Source: an uncultured Ignavibacteriota bacterium (GTDB lineage Bacteria > Bacteroidota > Ignavibacteria > UBA10030 > UBA8401). From it: 64,000 nt of DNA. Where the stretch lies: the NCBI GenBank assembly GCA_903861125.1, contig CAIOTF010000017.1, forward strand, positions 248,001 to 312,000, read 5' to 3'. Positions 28,384-36,851 of this stretch are shown here, one piece after another; the stretch's first letter is position 1; the number at the start of each line of letters is the position of its first letter. Position numbers and translations under genes: made by a program. A model generated the notes under the pieces. It was not told the origin of the DNA and did no database searches. It worked only from the letters and a program-made list of their open reading frames with translations.

Positions 28384-28447
28384 AAACTGTCAGAAGGATT
28401 GTCAGAAACCCATTGAGGTTTTTGATGTCTCTCGACAGTTTTTTTAT
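28384..28447 (+). terminator. Terminator-like branched hairpin after tRNA-Thr
   Basis: AAACTGTC (28384-28391) pairs with GACAGTTT (28434-28441), which runs into a T tract. The enclosed segment contains a second small stem, AAACC/GGTTT. The remainder up to the Fic promoter has a short dyad CGTAGT...ACTACG (28455-28473) and no recognisable gene. Confidence 0.65.
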
Positions 28448-28588
28448 TTATAGGCGTAGTGCTACATACTACGTTCAGTTTACATACCACACGCTGTAGC
28501 AAATCTATACTTTCATACCAACCCCAGGGCAATAGTAAAATATTACCATCCAAAGTACCACTAGGCAAACATTCTCAATCTCATTTGC

Positions 28589-28649
28589 TTGACAAGATGG
28601 TAACAAAGTGGTATACTTTGTTACCATTCAAAAAAAGATGGCAACAAAC
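28589..28649 (+). promoter_or_regulatory. Consensus promoter overlapped by a perfect palindrome (Fic operator)
   Basis: TTGACA (28589-28594) and TATACT (28612-28617) are 17 bases apart, a near-perfect sigma70-type promoter. A perfect inverted repeat overlaps it: ATGGTAACAAAG (28597-28608), a 7-base spacer, then CTTTGTTACCAT (28616-28627). It covers the spacer and the -10 box, so a dimeric protein bound here would block RNA polymerase. A third, imperfect half-site ATGGCAACAAAC (28638-28649, 10 of 12 identical) begins at the Fic start codon, 41 bases from the first half-site and in the same orientation. This looks like autoregulation by the Fic protein's own winged-helix domain, by inference. 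Confidence 0.8.
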
Positions 28650-29792
28650 ATGAAATCAGTAGAAATAGGTGTAAAAAAAGATCAATCAGCCGGCTTTAAG
28701 GCTTTTATACCTCATCCATTCCCGCCAAAGCGAGGCTTTTCTTTCCCGCCAATAATTATGAAAAAGGGAACTGAAGCAACGCGTTTACTCGGCAAGCTCG
28801 ACGGAATTACGTTGCTGCTTCCTAATGTCGATTTTTTCCTGAAAATGTACATTAGAAAAGATGCCGCAGCATCAAATCAAATAGAAGGAACAAAAGCGAC
28901 AATGGTTGACGCCATTGAAGCGGGTGCAAATATTAATACAAATATTTCGTCGGATGTAGATGATATCTTACATTATATTGACGCGTTGAATTATGGTATG
29001 AAGCGGGTGAGAAATGACAATTTCCCGGTTTCGTTACGATTTGTCCGTGAACTTCATAAAAAATTGATGGAGAAAGCCAGAGGAACACACTTCTCCGATC
29101 CCGGAGAATTTCGTAAGAGTCAAAACTGGATCGGCGGAACGCGTCCTGATTCTGCCCGGTATGTTCCTCCTCCGGTGGCAGAGATGCATAAGGCATTACA
29201 CGATCTTGAATTATTCATCCACGCGGATGATGCAATTCCTGCAGTAATAAAAGCAGGCTTACTCCATTCGCAATTTGAAACAATACATCCATTCTTAGAC
29301 GGTAACGGAAGAACAGGCCGGATGTTGATTACATTTTATTTATGGAAAGAAGGTCTGTTGGAAAAACCTGTATTGTTCTTATCATCATATTTTAAAAAAC
29401 ATCAGAATGTGTATTATGAGAAATTGAGCGGCTATCATAACGGAAAAGTATTTGAGTGGACAGAGTTTTTTCTTGATGGAGTAATTGCTATTGCAAATGA
29501 AGCGATCGACACGGTCGGAAACATCACACTTCTCCATGAAAAAGATATGGCGAAGATACATACCTTCGGGAAACGCGCTGCAGAAAGCGCAATGATGGTA
29601 CTGCCGAAATTGTATGAACAACCGATCGTCAATGTTGCACTTGTACAGGCAATGACCGGCTTTACAAGGCAAGGTGTTCAAATAGTCATTGATCGTTTTG
29701 TTGATAAAAAGATACTCTACCCAAAAAACGAAGATCTGAAATACGGTCAGTCGTATGTCTATAGAGAGTATCTTGATATCTTTGCCGAATAA
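28638..29792 (+). CDS. Fic-family AMPylase-like protein with C-terminal winged helix
   Basis: Start set at ATG 28638, downstream of the promoter; the open frame from GTG 28608 lies inside the operator, and ATG 28650 is an alternative. The 384-residue protein has an N-terminal Fic-N domain with the inhibitory helix SNQIEG (S79...E83-G84), which blocks ATP in this class. The Fic core follows with HPFLDGNGRTGR (217-228), the complete AMP-transfer motif. The C-terminal part (about 325-384; MTGFTRQGVQIVIDRFVDKKIL) reads as a winged helix-turn-helix. Such proteins transfer AMP to a target protein hydroxyl. It is a single gene with no obvious antitoxin partner, so self-inhibition and autorepression are likely. 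Confidence 0.92.
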   Translation: MATNMKSVEIGVKKDQSAGFKAFIPHPFPPKRGFSFPPIIMKKGTEATRLLGKLDGITLLLPNVDFFLKMYIRKDAAASNQIEGTKATMVDAIEAGANINTNISSDVDDILHYIDALNYGMKRVRNDNFPVSLRFVRELHKKLMEKARGTHFSDPGEFRKSQNWIGGTRPDSARYVPPPVAEMHKALHDLELFIHADDAIPAVIKAGLLHSQFETIHPFLDGNGRTGRMLITFYLWKEGLLEKPVLFLSSYFKKHQNVYYEKLSGYHNGKVFEWTEFFLDGVIAIANEAIDTVGNITLLHEKDMAKIHTFGKRAAESAMMVLPKLYEQPIVNVALVQAMTGFTRQGVQIVIDRFVDKKILYPKNEDLKYGQSYVYREYLDIFAE

Positions 29793-29872
29793 TAGTGAAT
29801 TCAGTATAGCACTTATTCAGAATAAAGAAGGGCAGAATGGTAGTTGACTCGCTGCTTACGTATAATAATGCG

Positions 29873-30115
29873 AGACATCTGAAAAATCTCACATCAATGT
29901 CATTCCCCCAAAGGTGTCACTTTATGACGAGGAGCGCCCGCTCCGAAGGCCCAAAGGGCCGTGGAGTCTTTTGGACCTAACCGACCAGCCCGCTTCGCGT
30001 TCTGGCGGGCGTCAGTCGGGCAGGAAGCGACTGAAGAATCCAGAAACTGGATCCTTCACTTGCCCCTTTGGGGCTTCGTTCAGGATGACAATGGACAACC
30101 TAATTTTCAGATGTC
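29873..30115. mobile_element. 243-bp MITE-like element with terminal inverted repeats
   Basis: GACATCTGAAAA (29873-29884) at the left end is repeated exactly in inverse at the right end (TTTTCAGATGTC, 30104-30115). A second, imperfect inverted pair lies just inside (ATGTCATTCC on the left, GGATGACAAT on the right). The interior is much richer in GC than its flanks and has several hairpins (for example GGCCCAAAGGGCC, GATCCAGAAACTGGATC, TGCCCCTTTGGGGC). No transposase is encoded; the 78-codon frame inside is not protein-like. No clear target-site duplication was found. It resembles a non-autonomous repeat element. Confidence 0.65.
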
Positions 30116-30433
30116 ACAATGCAAAAAAAAGTTTCTATGAATTACTGTGAACTTGAAATATTTATCAAAAAGAAAATGCGCATGTTGAATATTCGTGGAA
30201 AGAAATGAAATGATGAGCTGAAAAATGATGTCATTTTTATTATTGAACAATATCATCAGATTGCCTATCTTTTCTCAATCTTAAAGCGAGGGATTTCATC
30301 GGTCTAATTAAGTCCGCACCTGCTTGATTCGCAAGGTTGTAGCAAAAATTGTTTGCGCAGACATTAACAAAACACTCATAAACTGATTCATTTTATTAAT
30401 TCACTTATTTCTTTTCACTATCCAGGGGTTTCT
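30116..30433. other. AT-rich intergenic stretch, no gene seen
   Basis: These 318 bases separate the MITE-like element from the lipoprotein gene. I see only a small dyad (AAAAATGA...TCATTTTT, 30221-30238) and no coding frame, tRNA or clear promoter. The leader of the next gene probably starts in its right half. Confidence 0.5.
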
Positions 30434-31588
30434 ATGATACAAAAAAACATTTTCACAAAGGCATTCACAGTTATTACTGCTCTTGCGCTGCTGTTTGTGG
30501 CAAGCTGCGATAAATCATCCAGTCCTACAGGTCCCTCAACTGCGAATGCATTAGTTGCTTCGCCGACTTCTGTTTCCGTGCTGGTTGGTTCAACAGGCCA
30601 TGTAACTATTTCCAGCGGTAAAATTCCATACTCAATTCAATCGAATTCAGATACTACAAAGGTACGAGCCACAATTTCCGGTACGATACTTTCCGTAACT
30701 GGTCTTGCTGTCGGATCTTCAACCATCGTTGTTAAAGACAGCGCCGGTGCATCAACGGTCAGCGTGCCGGTTACAGTTGCCAGTATGGTCGCATCACCGA
30801 GTTCAATCTCCGTTGTCAGCGGATCGAACACAACTGCGGTGATAAGCGGTGGAACTACTCCATACTCTATTCAGACTGCACCTACTTCAACGGTCGCTAC
30901 TGCATCCATCAACGGCTCAACTTTAACGGTAACCGGTGTGGCGGCAGGTTCCACAAGTGTAACAGTAAAAGATAATTCTGTGACCCCGAAAACTGTCACC
31001 ATTCCGATCACTGTTACAGCTGCTGGCGGCGGCGGTGGAAGTACATTCACGACGGCAGGTACAGTTGCATTTTCATCCAATGTCTCAAATTTTTCGGCAA
31101 ATGGAATTTTCAACGATGCTACAACGACAGGAAGCGGTGCCGGAGGGTTTAGAATGGATACAACCGGACAGTCGCAGTTGGTTATTTATGGATATAAATA
31201 TAATTCACCAACAAGTGTTGACCTTGCAATTATAGTATTTTTCGACGTTGCACCGATCAGTGCGGCAACGTATGTCTATCCGCCGACAACATCTAAATTT
31301 GTAATGATCTCTTATGCGCCCGCATTAAATCCGAATTCTTCAACGTCGGAATCGTATATACTTTCGACATCTGCAACCGCAACAATTTCTGCAGTTTCCA
31401 CAAGCAGTGCTGCAGGCTCGTTCAGCGGAAGCGGCGTGTTTTCTTCGAACGGTGTTCCGAATCTGACAAAAACAATTTCCGTCACGAACGGTACATTTAA
31501 TGTCCCGGTTATTTCCGGATCTGGACCGAAACAGGCCGATGGCAGAATTGAAGCGATCGTGAAGAGGATGGTGAAAGTGCAGCATTAA
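30434..31588 (+). CDS. Lipoprotein with two bacterial Ig-like repeats
   Basis: A 384-residue Ser/Thr-rich protein. The signal ends LFVASC, a good lipobox, followed by a short linker (DKSSSPTGPS). Two similar modules of about 75 residues follow: LVASPTSVSVLVGSTGHV...PVTVA and MVASPSSISVVSGSNTTAV...PITVTA. Both have the Big_2-type pattern of small beta strands ending TVTGVAAGSTSVTVKD. A GGGGG linker leads to a C-terminal beta-rich domain of about 170 residues that I do not recognise. It is likely anchored in the outer membrane and involved in surface contact. No partner genes adjoin; a terminator follows. Confidence 0.8.
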   Translation: MIQKNIFTKAFTVITALALLFVASCDKSSSPTGPSTANALVASPTSVSVLVGSTGHVTISSGKIPYSIQSNSDTTKVRATISGTILSVTGLAVGSSTIVVKDSAGASTVSVPVTVASMVASPSSISVVSGSNTTAVISGGTTPYSIQTAPTSTVATASINGSTLTVTGVAAGSTSVTVKDNSVTPKTVTIPITVTAAGGGGGSTFTTAGTVAFSSNVSNFSANGIFNDATTTGSGAGGFRMDTTGQSQLVIYGYKYNSPTSVDLAIIVFFDVAPISAATYVYPPTTSKFVMISYAPALNPNSSTSESYILSTSATATISAVSTSSAAGSFSGSGVFSSNGVPNLTKTISVTNGTFNVPVISGSGPKQADGRIEAIVKRMVKVQH

Positions 31589-31637
31589 AACGATGCGTCT
31601 CTGAAAAAGAGAGAGTATCGTTGGTTGATCAATAATG

Positions 31638-31674
31638 ATCCCGTTAGTCATTCGATTAACGGGATTTTAATTTT
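31638..31674 (+). terminator. Rho-independent terminator
   Basis: ATCCCGTTA (31638-31646) pairs perfectly with TAACGGGAT (31657-31665) around a 10-base loop. TTTAATTTT follows. It ends the lipoprotein transcript. Confidence 0.85.
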
Positions 31675-31701
31675 CTGACTTGAGAAAAATATTTTCATTC
31701 T

Positions 31702-32196
31702 ATGAATTTCCTTGCAATCGATTTTGAAACTGCCAACCGTCAACCGAACAGCGCATGCTCCGTTGGATTGGTGACGGTGAGCGACGGGAAGATTACAGCA
31801 AAGAAAACATACCTGATAAAACCGCCATATGAATATTTTGAATTTTCGGATATACACGGCATAACCTGGAATGATGTGAAGAAGAAGCCGACATTCAAAG
31901 AATTATGGAAGAAGATTGAAAACTCTTTCAACGGAATCGATTTTGCCGTAGCACATAACGCATCGTTCGACAAGCGCGTGCTTACATCGTGCTGTTCCAC
32001 TTACGGATTGACAGTGCCTGACGTAGAATTCCGATGCACAGTCCGTTTGGCCCGGTCAGTCCTAAAGATACGCCCTGCCAATCTTGCAAACGTCTGCAGA
32101 GAACTGTTCATTCCTCTCAATCATCACGAAGCCGGATCGGATGCCGAAGCGTGTGCGAATATCATGCTTGAAGTGCTGCGTCGGTCGGAAAGTTGA
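31702..32196 (+). CDS. DnaQ-like 3'-5' exonuclease (DEDDh)
   Basis: A 164-residue stand-alone exonuclease domain. Exo I is AIDFETAN (residues 5-12, with the catalytic Asp and Glu), Exo II is VAHNASFD (about 84-91), and Exo III is HHEAGSDAEAC with the DEDDh-type His and Asp. It removes nucleotides from 3' ends of DNA or RNA using two metal ions. Length and lack of other domains fit a polymerase III epsilon-like or a stress exonuclease, not the replicative DnaQ for certain. Confidence 0.88.
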   Translation: MNFLAIDFETANRQPNSACSVGLVTVSDGKITAKKTYLIKPPYEYFEFSDIHGITWNDVKKKPTFKELWKKIENSFNGIDFAVAHNASFDKRVLTSCCSTYGLTVPDVEFRCTVRLARSVLKIRPANLANVCRELFIPLNHHEAGSDAEACANIMLEVLRRSES

Positions 32197-32322
32197 TAAC
32201 ACCGCCGCATTTTATTTCGTGAAACCTGCCAGTCTATCACAGAACACACTACATTTTTGCTGAATGCAGGGATTGATCAATTCTTTCGTATATTAAAGAA
32301 AACACTACCAAATAATTGACCT

Positions 32323-33552
32323 ATGAATCAGCGCTCCCTTTATAAGACCATTGAAAGTTTTGACAGCAAAAAATTCTCTTCAACGGAAGAGATGCTGGCA
32401 CACATTATTCATCAGATTGTCTCCAATGACCGTATTGAGATCAGGGGAGGACGCGTATGGAAGCTGGATGCGTCGAAATTCTCTTACGAGGTAATTGCAC
32501 AACATGGTGTTGTGGAGAAAATTAAGCCGCACTTCTCCATTAAAGTGGATGAATACAAGATGTTCAAGCAGATAGCGCTGCATCGGACGATCGTAGCCAA
32601 AGAAACGAACGAATATCTGCGAAGTAAAGGGATCCTTAAGTATTCCGCGACCGGCGTCGGCGAAGTTGTGAATGTGAAGGGTGTGGACCTCTATCAGTAT
32701 ATTCTCTCCTTTAATACGGATGTGCAGCATGAAAACGTTGCACCAACGCTGAATATCATCAGTCTTGCTGTTACTTCCATGATGAAGAACAGAAAGATCG
32801 AGCGGAGTACATCGCAGCTTCAGAAAGATCTTGATAAAGCCAGAGAGATACAGAAAAGCATCCTTCCTGCACATGAACTGCAATTTCATAACTACGAAAT
32901 GTTCGGTATATCGATTGCCGACAGGATCGTCGGCGGTGATTTTTTTGATTATATCATGAGTGAAGAGAAGGACCGCGTGGGTATCGTCATCGGTGATGCT
33001 GCAAGCAAAGGGATCTCGGCGGCAGTACAGGCATTATATGTTTCCGGCGCACTCAGAATGGGAGCAAGTTATCAGACGAAGATCAGCAACCTGATCCACA
33101 ACATCAACGAGCTTGTTCATCACACATTTTCCGATGATCGGTTTTTGACACTGTTCTATGCTGAATTGACGAACGATCAGAAAGGGTTGTGCGTCTATGT
33201 GAATGCCGGTCACAGCAGTCCGATCGTATATCGTGCGGCCACCCGTACAACCGAATTTTTAGAAGCAACAGGAAATATTGTCGGTCCTTTTCCGAAACAG
33301 TTATACCGCAGCGAAGGGATCATGCTGGCCAAAGGGGATATTATGCTTTTATATACTGATGGTGTTTCAGAGGCAATGGATACTCTCGGCATTCAATATT
33401 CAGAGGGGCGCCTTGCGGCAAAACTGATAGAATACCGTAATGAGAAAGCGCAGAATATTGCCCGATTGCTTGTAGAAGATGTTCAAATTCACAACGCGAA
33501 GAGCAAATATTCAGACGATAAAACCATCGTTGTGGTAAAGCGAGTAAAATAG
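32323..33552 (+). CDS. PP2C-type (SpoIIE/RsbU) serine phosphatase
   Basis: A 409-residue cytoplasmic protein. Residues 1-165 form a GAF-like sensing region. A coiled segment (STSQLQKDLDKAREIQKSILPAHE) is the usual RsbU linker. The phosphatase domain (about 190-409) has ADRIVGGDFFDY with metal-binding Asp, IGDAASKGISAAVQA, NAGHSSPIVY, LYTDGVSEAMD and YSDDKTIVVVKR. Such enzymes dephosphorylate anti-anti-sigma factors in partner-switching cascades. No sigma factor or STAS partner is adjacent, so the target is unknown. Confidence 0.9.
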   Translation: MNQRSLYKTIESFDSKKFSSTEEMLAHIIHQIVSNDRIEIRGGRVWKLDASKFSYEVIAQHGVVEKIKPHFSIKVDEYKMFKQIALHRTIVAKETNEYLRSKGILKYSATGVGEVVNVKGVDLYQYILSFNTDVQHENVAPTLNIISLAVTSMMKNRKIERSTSQLQKDLDKAREIQKSILPAHELQFHNYEMFGISIADRIVGGDFFDYIMSEEKDRVGIVIGDAASKGISAAVQALYVSGALRMGASYQTKISNLIHNINELVHHTFSDDRFLTLFYAELTNDQKGLCVYVNAGHSSPIVYRAATRTTEFLEATGNIVGPFPKQLYRSEGIMLAKGDIMLLYTDGVSEAMDTLGIQYSEGRLAAKLIEYRNEKAQNIARLLVEDVQIHNAKSKYSDDKTIVVVKRVK

Positions 33553-33631
33553 TTTTTAAATTTTGTTCAGCAGCCTTGCCAAGGTGTAGACGTATTCAAA
33601 CCTGAGCATAAGCTGGCAAACAGTGTTAGTG

Positions 33632-35509
33632 TCAGCCATTCTTTAATTTTTCCAGTTCGGTCCACCGCGCATACAACCGTTCCACTTTTTCTTTTCCGGC
33701 ATCAAGTTCTTTCGTAAGCGATTCGACTTTGTCTCCGTGTTTTTGATAGAAATCATCGGTTGCAAAAATTGCTTCTATGCGATGGACTTCTTCTTCCGCT
33801 TTCAAAATGTCCTGCTCAATGGTTTCAAGTTCTTTTGCTTCTTTCCACTTCAGTTTTTTCGGCTCCGGTTTCGCCGATGTTTCCAGTTTCTTTTGTTTCT
33901 CAATTTCAATGTCTGCAGCAAACCGCGCATCACGTTTTTCGATATAATAGTCGTAGTTTCCTTCGCTGAAATGGACTTTGCCGTCACCTTCAAAGGCAAG
34001 TATGCCGTTGCAGACGCGGTTCAGAAAGTACCGGTCATGGCTAACGGCAATAACGCAGCCGTTAAAATCAGCAAGCGCTTCTTCCAAAACACGAAGCGTC
34101 GGAAGGTCCAGATCGTTGGTCGGTTCGTCAAGGATTAGGAAGTTGCCGCCGTTCTTCAGGATCTTTGCGAGCAGCAGCCTGCTGCGCTCACCGCCGGAAA
34201 GTTTCCCCACTTTAGTATTAATGCGGTCATCGGCAAACAGAAATCGGCGGAGATAGTTCCAGACGGTCGTTTTATTCTCACCGAACATGATCCAGTCGTT
34301 TCCTTCGCCAATTTCCTTCAAGACCGTATTCTCGTCGTTCAGTGCAATGCGCGCCTGATCGATGTAATTAATCTCCGTACGTTCGCCGAGTTCAATGGAT
34401 CCTTCAGTAGGCTGAAGTTCACTTAAGATAAGTTTGAGCAGTGTAGTTTTTCCAAGTCCGTTACGGCCGATGATTCCCAATTTTCTTTTTTTGTCGAACA
34501 GCAGATCTACTTTTGTGAATAATTTTCTCCCTCCGAGTTCCATACCGACATGTTTCAGATTCAGAATTGTGGAGCCGAGTCCGGCCGGCGGGGGAATAAG
34601 AAGATCGACCTCTTTCTCAACATGAAAACCTTCTTTATCCGCGATCTCAAAATAATTCTTAAGTCTGCTTTTGGATTTTGTTGTACGCGCTTTTGGTCCA
34701 CGGCGTACCCATTCCAGTTCGCGGCGGAGAAAATTATTCCGCTTTTTCTCTTCGGTGGCCAGTTGTGCCTGCCGTTCCGCTTTGTCGATAAGATAATCTG
34801 TGTAATTGCCTGTGTGTGGATAGCATAATCCGCCGGAAAGTTCTACGATTCTGTTAGCAATGGAATCGAGAAAATAACGGTCATGCGTTACAAACAGACA
34901 TGCGCCGGAATAATCTTCCAGAAAATCTTCCATCCACTCGATGGATTCTGTATCAAGATGGTTCGTCGGTTCATCCAGAATCAGCAGATCCGGACGTGCA
35001 ATAATCGAGCGGCACAACGCCACGCGGCGTTTCTCTCCGCCGGAAAGCGTGGTGATATCACGGTTCTTGTCCGGAACATTCAGCGAATGCATCGCTGCGT
35101 CGACTCTGTTCTCAAGGTTCCATCCGTCCAGTAAATGGATATGTTCTTCAAGGATGTGCCGCCGTTCCGAATCATACGGAAGTGATTCATATTCACGGAG
35201 GATGTCAATAACATCGTGCGCGCCGTCCATGATATTTTCAAAGACAGATTTGGATTCATCCAGCGTAAAATCCTGCGAAAGGTAGCCGGTGATAAGTTCC
35301 CGTTTTCGCGAGATATTGCCCGCATCGGGTGGTATCAGGCCGGCAATAATCTTGATGAGTGTTGATTTTCCCGATCCGTTTGTTCCGATCAGTCCGATGC
35401 GGTCGGTTTGATGGATGTTGAGCGATGCTTCCTGAAGAACCACCTGTTCGCCGAAGCGAATTGATATGTCTTTTGCTGCGATAAGAACAGGACTGATCTG
35501 TTTGGCCAT
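33632..35509 (-). CDS. uup: ABC-F ATPase, Uup-like
   Basis: A 625-residue soluble protein with two ABC ATPase domains and no membrane segments. Domain one has Walker A GTNGSGKST, signature LSGGEKRR and Walker B LLILDEPTNHLD. Domain two has GRNGLGKTT, LSGGERSR and FLILDEPTNDLD. The inter-domain linker has the RRELEWVRRGPKARTTKSKSR motif of Uup. The C-terminal 85 residues are a charged coiled coil (KKLKWKEAKELETIEQDILK onward), which distinguishes Uup from EttA. ABC-F proteins act on the ribosome; Uup also affects DNA transposition and Holliday junctions in E. coli. Confidence 0.9.
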   Translation of the reverse strand: MAKQISPVLIAAKDISIRFGEQVVLQEASLNIHQTDRIGLIGTNGSGKSTLIKIIAGLIPPDAGNISRKRELITGYLSQDFTLDESKSVFENIMDGAHDVIDILREYESLPYDSERRHILEEHIHLLDGWNLENRVDAAMHSLNVPDKNRDITTLSGGEKRRVALCRSIIARPDLLILDEPTNHLDTESIEWMEDFLEDYSGACLFVTHDRYFLDSIANRIVELSGGLCYPHTGNYTDYLIDKAERQAQLATEEKKRNNFLRRELEWVRRGPKARTTKSKSRLKNYFEIADKEGFHVEKEVDLLIPPPAGLGSTILNLKHVGMELGGRKLFTKVDLLFDKKRKLGIIGRNGLGKTTLLKLILSELQPTEGSIELGERTEINYIDQARIALNDENTVLKEIGEGNDWIMFGENKTTVWNYLRRFLFADDRINTKVGKLSGGERSRLLLAKILKNGGNFLILDEPTNDLDLPTLRVLEEALADFNGCVIAVSHDRYFLNRVCNGILAFEGDGKVHFSEGNYDYYIEKRDARFAADIEIEKQKKLETSAKPEPKKLKWKEAKELETIEQDILKAEEEVHRIEAIFATDDFYQKHGDKVESLTKELDAGKEKVERLYARWTELEKLKNG

Positions 35510-35710
35510 AAATACACTTCACACAGGATAAATATTCCTGTGTGTCCGGAAAATACAATAACGCAAAGGTCAAACGAGTATGTTTGACCGGAAATAATAT
35601 CATAAAATACAAAATAATTATGCGGCATCAGAGTAATATTTACGCCGCCAGAAATTGCAGTCGGGAAGAAAAACGGTTACATTTACCACTACTAACATAT
35701 GAAATGAATT

Positions 35711-35878
35711 ATGGCCAAATCGCGCGAAGAAAAACCTCTTGAAATAAAATGTCCAAACTGCAAACAGACACGTGAACCGGATTTAAATGAGACCACGCGT
35801 CGTTACGTTTGTTCGGTGTGCAACGAACCGGTGGACGTGCAGGTGATTGTTGAAAAGAAAAAAAGGGGAATAAAATAA
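35711..35878 (+). CDS. 55-residue zinc-ribbon protein
   Basis: A short gene starting ATG 35711 (MAKSREEKPLEIKCPNCKQT) and ending TAA 35876-35878. It contains CPNC (Cys14, Cys17) and CSVC (Cys34, Cys37), spaced as a small zinc ribbon, and a basic tail (EKKKRGIK). Codon pattern and the paired CxxC motifs support it as real. Role unknown; small zinc ribbons often bind nucleic acid or ribosomes. It lies 17 bases before the deacetylase gene. Confidence 0.6.
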   Translation: MAKSREEKPLEIKCPNCKQTREPDLNETTRRYVCSVCNEPVDVQVIVEKKKRGIK

Positions 35879-35895
35879 AATCCGATTGAGTCCTT

Positions 35896-36792
35896 ATGAG
35901 AACAAAAATAATTATCACCCAAATATTTCTCTTGTCATTTTTTGTCTTTCCGCAGCCTCGGTCAGGTACAACTGTCGATAAAAAAATACCGATTCTCGTT
36001 CGTTGTGACGATGCGGGAATGTGTCATTCCGTGAATCTTGCTGTAAAAAAAGTTCTCGAGAGTAATTTTCCTGTATCCGTGTCGGTTATGTTTACATGTC
36101 CCTGGTATCAGGAAGCGGCGGCGATATTGAAGCAATACCCACAAGCATCTGTCGGAATCCATTTGACGCTGAATGCAGAGTGGAAGAATTACCGGTGGGG
36201 TCCGGTTGCCGGCGCTCGTTCGGTACCGACACTTGTCGACAGTAGCGGATATTTTTTCCCTTCACGCGCCTCCTTATTCGGGAATAATCCTAAACTTTCT
36301 GAAATTGAAACGGAGTTGCGTGCTCAGATAGAACGTGCAATTCACTCAGGCGTGAGGATCGACTATCTGGACTATCACATGGGTGCCGCAGTTCAAACTG
36401 AGGAAACACGAACCATTGTAGAAAAACTTGCAGAAGAATACCATCTTGCCATATCGCGCTATTTTGATGAAGTTGATGTGGAGACCGGATATGGCGCTGT
36501 GCCTGAACATAAGCTCGACACATTACTATTGAAAATGAAAACATTGGAAGCCGGTGGAACGAAATTATTTGTATTCCATGTAGGATTAGATGACGCAGAA
36601 TTGGGCGCAATGGAAGATCTGAATGTGTTTGGTCCGAAGAATATGAGCATGAACCGCCAATCGGAGCTGAACTCGCTGCTGTCGCCTCAATTCCAGGCAC
36701 TGCTTCATGCTCCTGCGATCCGTACGGTTAATTACCATACGTTGATCTTGGAAAAAGGATTGCGCTCCATGAAACGACCGGCAGTATTGTGA
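35896..36792 (+). CDS. Exported ChbG/YdjC-family carbohydrate deacetylase
   Basis: A 298-residue protein with a signal peptide (MRTKIIITQIFLLSFFVFPQ). The YdjC-fold motifs are ILVRCDDAGMCHSVNLAV (the DD metal ligands), VGIHLTLNAEW (the metal-binding His) and DYLDYHMGAA (the second His), and FHVGLDDAEL near the C terminus. ChbG removes N-acetyl groups from chitooligosaccharides. Export of this copy suggests a periplasmic or surface oligosaccharide substrate. It lies just before a serine hydrolase gene in the same direction. Confidence 0.85.
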   Translation: MRTKIIITQIFLLSFFVFPQPRSGTTVDKKIPILVRCDDAGMCHSVNLAVKKVLESNFPVSVSVMFTCPWYQEAAAILKQYPQASVGIHLTLNAEWKNYRWGPVAGARSVPTLVDSSGYFFPSRASLFGNNPKLSEIETELRAQIERAIHSGVRIDYLDYHMGAAVQTEETRTIVEKLAEEYHLAISRYFDEVDVETGYGAVPEHKLDTLLLKMKTLEAGGTKLFVFHVGLDDAELGAMEDLNVFGPKNMSMNRQSELNSLLSPQFQALLHAPAIRTVNYHTLILEKGLRSMKRPAVL

Positions 36793-36851
36793 CAGATATT
36801 TCAGTCCAAGGATGAATACATGAAAAATATTTCAAATGAAAGGAAGCAGCA

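Noticed and set aside
28455-28473. CGTAGT-7-ACTACG dyad as a second Fic operator
   Set aside because: The sequence is unrelated to the Fic promoter palindrome; only the 7-base spacer is shared, which can be chance.
27754-30115. An integrative element inserted at tRNA-Thr
   Set aside because: A tRNA, repeats and Fic gene lie together, but there is no integrase beside the tRNA and no second copy of the tRNA 3' end. The recombinase-like gene at 7816 is 19 kb away and lacks catalytic residues.
29914-30150. Open frame of 78 codons in the MITE-like element
   Set aside because: It reads through hairpins and GC-rich repeat sequence, is Arg/Gly/Ser biased and resembles no protein.
30221-30238. AAAAATGA/TCATTTTT dyad as a terminator
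   Set aside because: The loop would be two bases and the stem is all weak pairs; likely chance in AT-rich DNA.
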